A DNA stretch of 30,597 nt from JAWLGW01 sp964569055 (GTDB taxonomy: Bacteria; Planctomycetota; J058). How positions within the stretch are numbered: position 1 is the first letter of the stretch; each line of letters opens with the position of its first letter. Under the pieces are notes generated by a model that saw only the letters and a program-made list of their open reading frames with translations, searched no databases and had not been told where the DNA came from. The translations under genes were made by a program, and so were the position numbers. The DNA lies in contig CAZMSZ010000046.1 of NCBI GenBank assembly GCA_964569055.1, positions 1-30,597 of the forward strand. Direction: 5' to 3'. Below, in pieces: positions 1 through 10,116 of the stretch.

Positions 1-1
1 G

Positions 2-853
2 CCCGGGCCGCCATCGGGCGCCGGGCGGCCGCCCGGGCCGCCCTCGGGAGCCGGTGGGCCGCGGCGGCCGGGGCCGCCGCCGTCGGGAGCAGGCGGGCCG
101 CGGCGGCCGGGGCCGCCGCCTGGGGCGCGGGCGCCCGGGCCGCGGCCGGTGTCGCCGGCGCCGCCCAAGCCAGCGCCGGTGGGCCCGCGGTATCAGCTCA
201 ACCCGGTGGGCGCGCCGCCGCTGCCGCTGACGCCGGGCGAGAAGTTCACGATCGGGCGGTCGACCGACTGCGGGCTGTCGATCCCCTCGCAGCGGGTGAG
301 CCGCAACCACGCCGAGATCGTGTGGGACGACGACAAGCCGGTGCTGCGCGACCTCGGCTCTCAGAACGGGACGCACGTCAACGGGCGGCGGATCCGGGGC
401 GAGCACGCGCTGGTCGACGGCGACGAGCTGGAGTTCGGGCCGTTCCTGTGCACGTATCGCCGCTTCGGCGGCGCCGACGAGGTCCAGGGCGCGGTGGACG
501 CCATGGCGGACACCAACGCCATGACCAAGCAAATGGTCGGCGACGCCATGGCCGGGCGGCTCGATCAGGTCGCGCTGGCCGAGCTGCTGCAGACGCTGGG
601 GCTCAACGCCAAGACGGGCACGCTCGAGGTGTTCGGGCCCGACGGCGAGGGCCTGATCGTCGTGCAGGAGGGGCACATCACCTTCGCGCGGACCGACGCG
701 CAGGTCGGGGTCGAGGCGATCTTCGAGATGCTCCGCTTCAGCGGGCAGTTCAGCTTCTCGAGCGCGATCAGCGAGAGCGAGCGCAACGTCAACGCGACCA
801 TGGACGGGATCCTCATGGAGGCCATGCGCCGCCTGGACGAGGGTCAGGGTTGA
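2..853 (+). CDS. FHA domain + DUF4388 protein, 5' end outside the window
   Basis: The frame is open from base 2 to the TGA at 851-853, so the true start probably lies upstream; the first usable start inside the window is GTG 149, which would give 234 aa. Residues encoded before 149 are a Pro/Gly/Arg-rich low-complexity linker. Counting from GTG 149, residues about 30-105 form an FHA domain, with the GRS, SRNHAE and LGSQNGTHVNG signatures that bind phosphothreonine. Residues about 135-205 match DUF4388 (GRLDQVALAELLQTL, then KTGTLEV), a domain found in signalling and motility proteins of Myxococcota, Planctomycetota and relatives. No kinase or membrane segment is visible. Its position just before two Ser/Thr kinases suggests that it reads out their phosphorylation, which is an inference. 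The domain calls are secure; the cellular role is unknown. Confidence 0.85.
   Translation, partial: PGPPSGAGRPPGPPSGAGGPRRPGPPPSGAGGPRRPGPPPGARAPGPRPVSPAPPKPAPVGPRYQLNPVGAPPLPLTPGEKFTIGRSTDCGLSIPSQRVSRNHAEIVWDDDKPVLRDLGSQNGTHVNGRRIRGEHALVDGDELEFGPFLCTYRRFGGADEVQGAVDAMADTNAMTKQMVGDAMAGRLDQVALAELLQTLGLNAKTGTLEVFGPDGEGLIVVQEGHITFARTDAQVGVEAIFEMLRFSGQFSFSSAISESERNVNATMDGILMEAMRRLDEGQG
5..120 (+). repeat. 39-bp in-frame tandem repeat coding a Pro/Gly/Arg linker
   Basis: Two near-identical 39-bp copies begin at about 43 and 82 (TCGGGAG recurs at 44 and 83), with a degenerate shorter copy near 14. In frame they encode 13-residue units of the type PSGAGGPRRPGPP. The period is a multiple of three, so copy-number change would keep the frame. 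The array continues to the window edge and may extend beyond it. Confidence 0.7.
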
Positions 854-876
854 GCTGATACCGGCCGCGCGCCAGG

Positions 877-912
877 CCGCGCGGCGCGCCTTCCCTTGCG
901 TGCGCCGCGCGG
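877..912 (+). terminator. strong GC hairpin between the FHA gene and the kinase
   Basis: CCGCGCGGCGC at 877-887 is a perfect 11-bp inverted match to GCGCCGCGCGG at 902-912, and the stem can extend by about two pairs into a short pyrimidine-rich loop. It lies 24 bp after the stop at 853. There is no T-tract, so intrinsic termination is only a likely role. Confidence 0.5.
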
Positions 913-923
913 CTCCGTAGAGT
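896..923 (+). promoter_or_regulatory. candidate promoter of the double-FHA kinase
   Basis: TTGCGT at 896-901 and TAGAGT at 918-923 are separated by 16 bp, close to the sigma70 layout. The purine-rich ACGGAGG near 941-947 may be the ribosome site region, although it is some distance from ATG 967. The -35-like box falls in the loop of the preceding hairpin. Confidence 0.4.
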
Positions 924-966
924 CGAGGCGTCCGCGCGCGACGGAGGCGAGGCACTCGCGAGGCTC

Positions 967-3318
<2,352 letters not shown>

Positions 3319-3342
3319 CCCCTCCCTCGCTCCTGCCTTGTT

Positions 3343-3370
3343 CTCGCCCACCCGCGGTGTTCTGGGCGAG
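3343..3370 (+). other. hairpin between the two kinase genes
   Basis: CTCGCCC at 3343-3349 pairs with GGGCGAG at 3364-3370 around a 14-nt loop. It lies in the roughly 100-bp spacer between the kinase genes. It has no T-tract; it could be a terminator or a leader structure. Nothing else is clear in this spacer. Confidence 0.35.
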
Positions 3371-3420
3371 GGCGAGGAGCCGACCTCAGATCAGCCGCGC
3401 GCCGCGCGGCGAGGGCACCC

Positions 3421-4965
3421 ATGCAACCAGGTCAACGGATCGGGCCCTACGAGGTCGTGCGCGAGCTCGGGCGCGGCGCCATGGGCGTGGTGTTCGAGGT
3501 GCGGGCCGCCGAGCCGCACGCCGCCGCGAACGGCAGGCTGGCGCTCAAGCTGCTGCTCGACCCCGAGCCGACCTTCGCCGCGCGCTTCGCCCGCGAGGTG
3601 CGCGTGCAGCAGTTCCTCGGCCGCCACCGCCACGTCCTGCCCTGCCTCGACGCGGGCCAGCACGGGCCCAACCCCTACCTCGTCATGCCGCTCGCCCAGG
3701 GCGGCACCCTCGAGGAGCGGATCGCTGCCGGCGCGCCGCTGGCGGCGACGGCGCCGCTGCTGATCCAGGCCGCGCGCGCCGCCCACTTCGCCCACGAGGC
3801 CGACATCGTCCACCGCGACATCAAGCCGGCCAACGTGCTGATCGGCCCCGACGGCGGGGCCCTGCTGGCCGACTTCGGCGTGGCGCGGAGCCTCACCGGC
3901 GAGCGCCTCACCCAGACCGGCGGCGTGGTCGGCTCGCCCGCGACCATGGCGCCCGAGCAGGCGGGGGGCGAGGCGATCGACCGGCGCACCGACGTCTACG
4001 CCCTGGGCGCGACCCTCTACCAGGCGCTCACGGGCCGGCTCCCGTTCGACGCCTCGACGACCGTGGCGTGGATCCGCAAGATCCTCGACGAGGAGCCGAT
4101 CCCGCCGCGCTCGGTGCGGCCCGACCTCCCGCCGGCGCTCGAGGCGGTGTGCCTCAAGGCCATGGCCAAGCGGCCCGTCGATCGCTACCCCACGGCCGAG
4201 GCGTTCGCGGCCGCGCTCGAGGACGCGCTGAGGGGCGCGCCGCGCGGGCCCGCGGAGGGACGCCGACGCGGCGTGGCCCTGGCCCTCGCGGCTGCCGCCC
4301 TCGGCCTGCTGGCCGGCGCGGGCCTGGGCTTCGTGGTCCGCGGCCCGAGCGACGAGCCCGCGGCCCGGGTCGCTCCGCCGCCGGCGCCGCGACCCGCCGA
4401 GCCGACGCTGACGACGCCTGCCCCGTCGCCTCCTCCCCTCGAGCGCGCGGCGTCCGCCCTCGCGGACGGGGAGGACGAAGCCGCCCTGCAGGTGCTGCTC
4501 GACGCGCTCGCCGCGGCCGACCCGGCGACCCCCGCCGGCGAGCGGCTGAGCTGGGTCCTCCTGGCGCACGCCCTCGACGAGCGCGCGCTGCTCGAGCGCG
4601 GCGGCGACGCCGCGGCCGCGGCCCTCGAGGAGGCGGCGCTGGCCGCCCTGCGCGCGACCGCGCTCGAGGACGGGTCGCGGGCCCCCACGGTCGCGCGCGC
4701 GCGCGGCTGGCTCGACCTCGCCCGCCTGTGCGCGCCGAAGCGCCCGCTCCGGACGGCGGCCGAGGAGCTGCGTCGGCTCGGCGAGGCGCCCTCCCGGGAG
4801 CTGCGCGAGGCGGCGCGCCCGTGGCNNNNNNNNNNNNNNNNNNNNNNNNNNNNNNNNNNNNNNNNNNNNNNNNNNNNNNNNNNNNNNNNNNNNNNNNNNN
4901 NNNNNNNNNNNNNNNNNNNNNNNNNCCGCTCGGCGGGCGCGCCGCTCGCCCCCCCGCGTTCGTGA
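3421..4965 (+). CDS. membrane-anchored Ser/Thr protein kinase, 3' part lost in a gap
   Basis: The kinase domain occupies residues about 9-275: LGRGAMGVVFEV, Lys43 (LALKLL), HRD Asp133 (IVHRDIKPANVL), DFG Asp151 and MAPEQ. A basic stretch (RRRGV) leads into one hydrophobic helix at about 285-306. A Pro-rich linker and an Ala-rich helical region, perhaps repeat-like, follow; this part should be outside the cytoplasm. The classic PknB-like plan of cytosolic kinase, single membrane pass and exported sensor fits. The frame enters the 100-N gap at 4826. In the frame as assembled it resumes and stops at TGA 4963-4965, but the true gap length is unknown, so the C-terminus is not reliable. A weak purine stretch (GAGGG) precedes ATG 3421. 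Confidence 0.88.
   Translation: MQPGQRIGPYEVVRELGRGAMGVVFEVRAAEPHAAANGRLALKLLLDPEPTFAARFAREVRVQQFLGRHRHVLPCLDAGQHGPNPYLVMPLAQGGTLEERIAAGAPLAATAPLLIQAARAAHFAHEADIVHRDIKPANVLIGPDGGALLADFGVARSLTGERLTQTGGVVGSPATMAPEQAGGEAIDRRTDVYALGATLYQALTGRLPFDASTTVAWIRKILDEEPIPPRSVRPDLPPALEAVCLKAMAKRPVDRYPTAEAFAAALEDALRGAPRGPAEGRRRGVALALAAAALGLLAGAGLGFVVRGPSDEPAARVAPPPAPRPAEPTLTTPAPSPPPLERAASALADGEDEAALQVLLDALAAADPATPAGERLSWVLLAHALDERALLERGGDAAAAALEEAALAALRATALEDGSRAPTVARARGWLDLARLCAPKRPLRTAAEELRRLGEAPSRELREAARPWXXXXXXXXXXXXXXXXXXXXXXXXXXXXXXXXXXRSAGAPLAPPRS
4826..4925. other. 100-N scaffold gap
   Basis: Exactly 100 N, the usual placeholder for unknown size. The two flanks share no obvious overlap, so real sequence is probably missing: the end of the kinase gene and perhaps a terminator. 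Confidence 0.95.
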
Positions 4966-4971
4966 TAGCCT
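4966..4971 (+). promoter_or_regulatory. -10-like TAGCCT at the head of the lipid operon
   Basis: TAGCCT ends 9 bp before ATG 4981, so transcription would begin at or within a few bases of the start codon, implying a leaderless or nearly leaderless mRNA. No Shine-Dalgarno sequence precedes ATG 4981, in agreement. No -35 match is seen. The same hexamer occurs upstream of the pcnB-like gene. Confidence 0.4.
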
Positions 4972-4980
4972 GCGCCGCCC

Positions 4981-5667
4981 ATGAACGCCGCCCCGCCCCG
5001 GACCACGGTCGCCTTCGTCCGCGTGGAGCAGGTGCTGCTCCCCGCGCGCGCCGCCCTCGGCGCGCTGGCGCTCGCGGCCGAGGCGCCCGGGTTCGGCGGC
5101 CGGTTCGGGCGCCTCGGCGCGCTCGCGGGCGCGCTCCCGGTCCTGGGGGCGCTCGGCAAGGTCGACCGGCGGCTGCAGACGCGCCTCGCCGCCTTGCCGC
5201 TGCGCGGGCTGACCCACGACCGCCTGGAGGAGCTCGCCCCCGAGCTGTACGACCGGTTCGCGCGCGGGCGCCTGCGCGCGAGCGGGCTCGAGCTGATCGC
5301 GCGGGCGCGCGCCCACGGCCACGCGGTGGTCCTGGTGAGCGAGGCGCCCGAGCTGGCGCTCGGCCCGCTGGTGACCGAGGTCGGCGCCGACGCGCTCCTC
5401 GCGGCGCGCTTCGAGCTGCAAGGCGGCCTCGCCACCGGCAAGCTGCTCGCGCCCGAGGTGGCCGAGAGCCTCGCGCGCGTGCGGGCCTGGGCCCGCCGCG
5501 AGGGGATCGAGCTGCGCGGCTCGTACGCCTACGGGGTCGACCTGTTCGACGCGCCGCTGCTCGAGGCGGTGACGTTCCCTTGCGCGGTCGACCCCGACCT
5601 CCGCCTGCGCCGCCTGGCGACCCGCCGCGGCTGGCCGATCCTCGAGACGGCCGAGGCGCGCCCGTGA
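4981..5667 (+). CDS. HAD-IB-like pseudophosphatase (catalytic residues lost)
   Basis: The 228-aa product aligns with HAD-IB (SerB-like) hydrolases along its length but lacks their chemistry. Motif I, normally DxDGT, reads R14-V-E16-Q-V18, so both catalytic aspartates are gone. Motif II survives in form (VLVSEAPE, Ser120). The motif III lysine is not visible in the APEVAESLARVR stretch. In motif IV (SYAYGVDLFDAPLL) the first Asp is Val186 and only Asp190 remains. The C-terminal LRRLATRRGWPIL is typical of the subfamily. It therefore looks like a folded but inactive member, perhaps a partner or scaffold for the reductase whose gene overlaps its stop by 4 bp (GTGA). The fold call is from recalled family motifs; loss of the nucleophile is read directly. 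A miscalled start is unlikely because motif I is present in degenerate form at the expected distance. Confidence 0.8.
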   Translation: MNAAPPRTTVAFVRVEQVLLPARAALGALALAAEAPGFGGRFGRLGALAGALPVLGALGKVDRRLQTRLAALPLRGLTHDRLEELAPELYDRFARGRLRASGLELIARARAHGHAVVLVSEAPELALGPLVTEVGADALLAARFELQGGLATGKLLAPEVAESLARVRAWARREGIELRGSYAYGVDLFDAPLLEAVTFPCAVDPDLRLRRLATRRGWPILETAEARP

Positions 5668-7421
5668 GCGCGCTGGCCTCGGTGCGCGCCGCGCTCGCGG
5701 GCAAGCGCCTGCTCGTGTTCGGGGCCAGCGGGTTCCTGGGGAAGGTGTGGCTGGCGCACCTGCTCGAGGCGCTCCCCGAGCTGGGCCGGCTGGACGTCGT
5801 GCTGCGGGCCGGGCGCGGCGCCGACCCCGAGGCCGCCGCCAACTCCCGCTGGCTGCGTCTGCTCGAGACCTCGCCCGCGTTCTGGCCGCTCCACGAGCGC
5901 CACGGCGAGGCGCTCGGGGCGGCCCTCGCCGGGCGCGTGCGGATCCTGCCGGGCGACGTGGCGGTCCCGGGCTGCGGGCTCGAGCCGGCCGCGGTCGCGG
6001 ACGTCGACCTCGTGGTCAACCTCGCCGGCGTGACCGGGCTCGACGCCGAGCTCGAGCCGGCGCTGAGCGTCAACACCGAGGGCGCGCGCCACGCCCTGGA
6101 GGTGGCCCGCGCCGCCGGCGCGCGCCTGCTCCACGTGTCGACCGCCTACGCGGCGGGCCGCCGCCTGGGCCGCGTGCCCGAGGCGCTCGAGCCCGACTAC
6201 GCGCCGCGCCGCCTGGAGGACCCGGCCGCCCCCTTCGCGGCGGCGCGCGAGCGGGCCGACCTGCAGGCGCTGATCGCCCGCTGCCGCGCCGGCGCCCACG
6301 ACCAGCAGGTCGAGGACGTGCTCCGCGCGCGGGCCCTCGCGGCCATGCGCGCCCGCGGCCGCAGCGACGCCCCCGCCGCCCTGGCCGAGCGCTTCTTGCA
6401 GCGCGAGCGCGAGCGCTGGGCGCGCGCCGAGCTGCGCGCGGCCGCCCGCGAGCGCGCGCGCCACTGGGGCTGGCCCAACGCCTACACGCTCACCAAGAGC
6501 CTGGGCGAGTCGCTGCTGGCGAGCGAGCGCGGCGAGGTCCCGCTCGCCGTCGTCCGCCCCACGATCGTGGAGTCGGCCCTCGCCTTCCCGTTCGCGGGCT
6601 GGAAGGAGGGCCTGCAGACCTCGGCCCCGATCACGTACGCGATCACCCACGGCCCCGTGCGCGGGCTGTTGGCGCGACCCGACCTGGTGCTCGACGTGAT
6701 CCCGGTCGACCTGGTGGCCCGGGCGCTGACGCTCGTCGCCGCGGCGCTGGCGAGCGGCGCGCACGACGCCGCGCCCGGCGCGTACCACGTGGGGAGCTCG
6801 CACGTGAACCCGTTCCCCATGTGGCGGGTGATCGAGCTGACCGACCTCGCCCACCGCCGCCTGCACAAGGAGAGCGGCGTGCGCGGCCGGTTGCTCCCGG
6901 GCCCGGTGGCGAGCGGCGAGCTCGCCTACCGCGCCGCCTCGCTCCCCCTGCTCCGCCGGCTCGCGCGCGGCGGACGCGCCGCGCTGGACGGGCTCGCGAG
7001 CGGCCCGCTGGCGGGCCTCGCGAACGGCCCGCTCGGCGAGGCGCTCGGCGGCGCGCTGCGCGAGCGCGTGCTCGAGCCGGCGCGGGCGGGCGCGCGCCGG
7101 GCCGCCGCGCTCGACGAGGAGCTGGCGCGCCTCGAGGCCATGGTCGAGCTGTTCCGCCCGTTCGTGCACGACCAGGCGCAGGTGTTCGAGGCCGACGCCC
7201 TCGCCCGCGCGCAGGCCGCGCTCCCCCCCGACGAGCGCGCCGCGTTCGGCGTCGACCCGGCCGCGCTCGACTGGCGGCGCTACTGGCTCGAGGTGCACAT
7301 TCCCGGGCTCGAGCGCTGGATCTACCCGCGCCTGCGCGGCGAGCGGATCGACCCAGGACCGCGGCGGCGGGTTAGCCTCCCCAGCCCGGCGGCCGCTCGG
7401 CGGCTGGAGGTGTCGTCGTGA
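5664..7421 (+). CDS. alcohol-forming fatty acyl-CoA reductase (FAR/male-sterility family)
   Basis: This 585-aa protein begins at GTG 5664, inside the stop of the preceding gene. The N-terminal Rossmann motif GASGFLG (Gly20, 23, 26) matches the NAD_binding_4 family, and the SDR-type catalytic pair is Tyr274 and Lys278 in YTLTKSLGE. The following RPTIVESAL and PFAGWKEGLQTSAPI segments are hallmarks of fatty acyl reductases related to the Marinobacter enzymes. The C-terminal part, with HDQAQVFEADAL and DWRRYWLEVHIPGLERWIYP, resembles the Sterile/FAR_C domain. The expected reaction is NADPH-dependent reduction of a long-chain acyl-CoA or acyl-ACP to a primary alcohol via the aldehyde. An Arg/Ala-rich insert lies between the core strands at about 185-265. 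It overlaps both neighbours by 4 bp, indicating translational coupling. Confidence 0.85.
   Translation: MSALASVRAALAGKRLLVFGASGFLGKVWLAHLLEALPELGRLDVVLRAGRGADPEAAANSRWLRLLETSPAFWPLHERHGEALGAALAGRVRILPGDVAVPGCGLEPAAVADVDLVVNLAGVTGLDAELEPALSVNTEGARHALEVARAAGARLLHVSTAYAAGRRLGRVPEALEPDYAPRRLEDPAAPFAAARERADLQALIARCRAGAHDQQVEDVLRARALAAMRARGRSDAPAALAERFLQRERERWARAELRAAARERARHWGWPNAYTLTKSLGESLLASERGEVPLAVVRPTIVESALAFPFAGWKEGLQTSAPITYAITHGPVRGLLARPDLVLDVIPVDLVARALTLVAAALASGAHDAAPGAYHVGSSHVNPFPMWRVIELTDLAHRRLHKESGVRGRLLPGPVASGELAYRAASLPLLRRLARGGRAALDGLASGPLAGLANGPLGEALGGALRERVLEPARAGARRAAALDEELARLEAMVELFRPFVHDQAQVFEADALARAQAALPPDERAAFGVDPAALDWRRYWLEVHIPGLERWIYPRLRGERIDPGPRRRVSLPSPAAARRLEVSS
7373..7378 (+). 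promoter_or_regulatory. possible internal -10 (TAGCCT) before the second reductase
   Basis: TAGCCT lies within the last codons of the reductase gene, about 40 bp before GTG 7418, with GGCTGGAGG just upstream of that start as a plausible ribosome site. It matches the TAGNNT pattern but has no visible -35, so the assignment is weak. Confidence 0.2.
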
Positions 7422-8605
7422 GGGTGTTCCTGACGGGGGCGACCGGCTACCTCGGCGGCTACGCGGCCGACCGCCTGCTGCGCGCCGGCGCGCGCGTGAC
7501 CGCGCTGGTGCGCGCCCCCGACGACGACGCCGCGCGCATGCGGATCTGGCGCGCGCTCCAGCTCCACCTCCCCGCCAACACCCTGGCCGACCACCTCGCC
7601 GCCGGGCGGCTGCGCCTGGTGCGCGGCGACGTGTGCGCCCCCCGCCTGGGCCTCGAGCCGCGCGCCTACGAGGCGCTGGCGGCCGAGCACGAGGCGGTGG
7701 TCCACGCCGCCGCCTCGCTCAACCGCCGCTCCGACCGGGCCTGCTTCGACGTCAACCTGCGCGGCGGGCTCGAGGTGCTCGAGCTGGCGCGCCGCATGCA
7801 CGACGCCGGCGGGCTGCGCCGCTACCTGCACGTCTCGACCGTGGCGGTCGCGGGCAAGCGGCGGGGCGAGACGGTCGGCGAGGACCAGGCGATCGAGTGG
7901 ACCCGCTCGGACTGGGACCCCTACGCCCGGACCAAGAAGTTCGGCGAGCACCTCGTGGAGCGGCTGCTCCCGGGCGCCTCGGTCGTGATCGTGCGCCCCT
8001 CGATCGTGCTCGGCGACTCGCGCTTCCCCGAGACCACGCAGTTCGACATGGTGCGCGCGTTCGTGGAGCTGGCCCGCCTGCCGCTCCTCCCGTTCGCGCC
8101 TCGGGCCCGGCTCGACATCGTCCCGGCCGACTACGTGGGCGACGCGATCGCCGCCCTCGCGCTCGCCCCCGCGCCGCGCCACCGCGTGTATCACCTCGCC
8201 GCGGGCGAGGCCTCGCCCACCTTCGAGGCGATCGGACGCGCGGTCGAGGAGGGCCTCGGACGCCGCCGGCCCCGCTACGCGCCGCGCCTGGGCCGGCTGT
8301 GCGGCGCGGCCACGGGCCTGCTCGCGGACGCCTACCGTCTGGGCCCGCTCCAGCAGGGGGCCGCGCTCCTGAGCGCGTTCTGGCCGTACCTCGAGTGGGA
8401 CGTGGTGTTCGGCAACGAGCGGATCGTGGCCGAGCTCGGCCGCGCGCCCGCCCCGTTCGCCGGCTACTGCGCCGGGCTCATGCGCTGGTCGCTCGAGCAG
8501 CGCTTCCGCTACCCGTATCGGCCGTTCCCGCCGGTGCTCGCCGACGTGGCGGCGCCGGCGGACGCCCTGCGCGCCCCCGCGCTCGCCGCGCGCGGCTGCT
8601 CCTGA
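7418..8605 (+). CDS. NAD(P)-dependent extended SDR, thioester-reductase-like
   Basis: The 395-aa product starts with the Rossmann motif GATGYLG (Gly7, 10, 13) and carries the catalytic Tyr169 and Lys173 in YARTKKFGE. LHVSTVAVAGK and VVIVRPSIVLGDSRFPETTQFD are typical of the NAD_binding_4 group that contains carboxylic acid reductase and NRPS terminal reductase domains. No carrier or adenylation domain is attached. The likely substrate is an acyl thioester or a 3-keto/hydroxy lipid intermediate from the same operon. GTG 7418 overlaps the stop of the fatty acyl reductase (GTGA) and follows GGAGG. Having two different reductases of the same superfamily side by side suggests two successive reductive steps. 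A sugar epimerase is less likely given the motif set. Confidence 0.75.
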   Translation: MRVFLTGATGYLGGYAADRLLRAGARVTALVRAPDDDAARMRIWRALQLHLPANTLADHLAAGRLRLVRGDVCAPRLGLEPRAYEALAAEHEAVVHAAASLNRRSDRACFDVNLRGGLEVLELARRMHDAGGLRRYLHVSTVAVAGKRRGETVGEDQAIEWTRSDWDPYARTKKFGEHLVERLLPGASVVIVRPSIVLGDSRFPETTQFDMVRAFVELARLPLLPFAPRARLDIVPADYVGDAIAALALAPAPRHRVYHLAAGEASPTFEAIGRAVEEGLGRRRPRYAPRLGRLCGAATGLLADAYRLGPLQQGAALLSAFWPYLEWDVVFGNERIVAELGRAPAPFAGYCAGLMRWSLEQRFRYPYRPFPPVLADVAAPADALRAPALAARGCS

Positions 8606-8613
8606 GGCCCGTT

Positions 8614-10116
8614 GTGCTCCGCCTGCCCGCGCTCGCCGACGCCCTGCTCGAGGGCGGCATGGCCGCCGCGATCGAGGCGGCCGTGGTGCGCCACGCCCTC
8701 GACGACGCCGAGGCGCGCTGGCGCCCGGGCGAGCCGCTCAAGCTGCTGCTGGTGGGCTACCTCGGCACGCGCAACACCGGCGCCGACGTGCGGGTGGCCG
8801 AAATGATCCGCCAGCTGCGCGCGATCGTGGGCGACGAGCGGCTCGAGCTGACGCTGCTCACCTCCGACGCGCGCCTCTCGGCCGGCTACTTCCCGGGCGC
8901 TCGGCAGCTGCTCCTCCCCGACCTGTTCGTGCCGTTCCTCGCGCGCGAGGTCTCGCGGCACCACGGGGTGGTCGCCTGCGAGGGCTCCATGTTCAAGAGC
9001 AAGTTCAGCAACGCGCTGACCACGCTGATGGCGGGGGCGCTGGGCCTGGCCGCCGCGCAGAACAAGCTCGCGATCGGCTACGGGGCCGAGGCCGGCGCCA
9101 TGGACCCGCCGCTGCGCGCGCTGGTGGGGCGCTACTGCAAGCGAACCCTGATCGTGTGCCGCAACGAGCCCTCGCGCCGGGTGCTGGAGGAGCTGGGCGT
9201 CCCGACCGCGCCCGGCACCGACACCGCCTGGAGCTTCGACCCGGGCCCGCCCGAGCCGGCGCGGGCGCGCCTGCGCGCGGCGGGCTGGGACGGGCGCGCG
9301 CCGGTGCTGGTGGCCTGCCCGATCAACCCGTTCTGGTGGCCGGTACGCCCGCGCGCGGCGCGAGCCGTGCTCGACCGCCTCACGGGTCTGGGGCGCGAGA
9401 CGCGCTACCGCTCGCTCTACTACCACGACTACGGGCCCGAGGACCGGGCGCGCTTCGAGCGCTATCTCGACGCGCTGGCCGCCGCGCTGGGCCCGTTCGC
9501 CCGCGAGCGCGGCGCGTTCGTGGCGGTGGTCGGCATGGAGCGGCTCGACCGCGCCGCCTGCGAGGGGCTGGCCGCGCGCCTGGGCGGCGCGCCCACGTTC
9601 GTCTCCGACGAGCACGACATGTTCACGCTGGTGGGCCTGCTCTGGCAGGCCACCTGGCTCGTGTCGTCGCGCTATCACGCCCTGGTGTGCTCGACCGCGG
9701 CCGGCGTGCCCGGGGTCGGGGTGAGCATGGACGAGCGGATCGAGAACCTGCTCACCGACCGCGGCCAGCGCGAGCTGTGCCTCGAGGCGGGCGCCGACGA
9801 CCTCGCGCCGCGCCTGACGGCCGCGCTGGAGCGGCTGGCCGGCGAGCGCGAGGCGCTGGGCGCGGCGGTCCGCGCCACGCTCCCGCGCGAGCTGGAGCGC
9901 ATGGGCCGCATGGGCCAGACCTTCGCGGCCGCGGCGCAGGCGCGCTACCCCGAGCTGGCGCTGCGCGCGCCCGCGGCGGAGGCCGCCTCGGACCCAGCCG
10001 GGTGGCGCGCCTTCCTCCCGCCGCTCACGCCCGCGATCGCGGGGACGCTCGAGCACCTCTCGGACGACACGGCGACGGGCCGAACCGCGCCCCTCGGCGC
10101 CAGGAGCACCTCATGA
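8614..10116 (+). CDS. polysaccharide pyruvyl transferase family protein
   Basis: GTG 8614, 8 bp after the previous stop, gives 500 aa; ATG 8659 is an alternative start. The N-terminal LLLVGYLGTRNTGADVRVAE resembles the GxxNxGD opening of PF04230, and the C-terminal SSRYHALVCSTAAGVPGVGV matches the R(L/Y)HA...GVP signature of the second lobe of its GT-B-like fold. Enzymes of this family add pyruvate as a ketal to sugars, or act as glycosyltransferase-like proteins. The canonical opening Asp is spaced slightly differently here (NTGADV). The C-terminal 60 residues are Ala/Arg-rich and not family-specific. Its place inside a lipid-reductase operon is unusual and suggests a sugar-bearing lipid product (inference). 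Its stop overlaps the next ATG by 4 bp (ATGA). Confidence 0.72.
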   Translation: MLRLPALADALLEGGMAAAIEAAVVRHALDDAEARWRPGEPLKLLLVGYLGTRNTGADVRVAEMIRQLRAIVGDERLELTLLTSDARLSAGYFPGARQLLLPDLFVPFLAREVSRHHGVVACEGSMFKSKFSNALTTLMAGALGLAAAQNKLAIGYGAEAGAMDPPLRALVGRYCKRTLIVCRNEPSRRVLEELGVPTAPGTDTAWSFDPGPPEPARARLRAAGWDGRAPVLVACPINPFWWPVRPRAARAVLDRLTGLGRETRYRSLYYHDYGPEDRARFERYLDALAAALGPFARERGAFVAVVGMERLDRAACEGLAARLGGAPTFVSDEHDMFTLVGLLWQATWLVSSRYHALVCSTAAGVPGVGVSMDERIENLLTDRGQRELCLEAGADDLAPRLTAALERLAGEREALGAAVRATLPRELERMGRMGQTFAAAAQARYPELALRAPAAEAASDPAGWRAFLPPLTPAIAGTLEHLSDDTATGRTAPLGARSTS

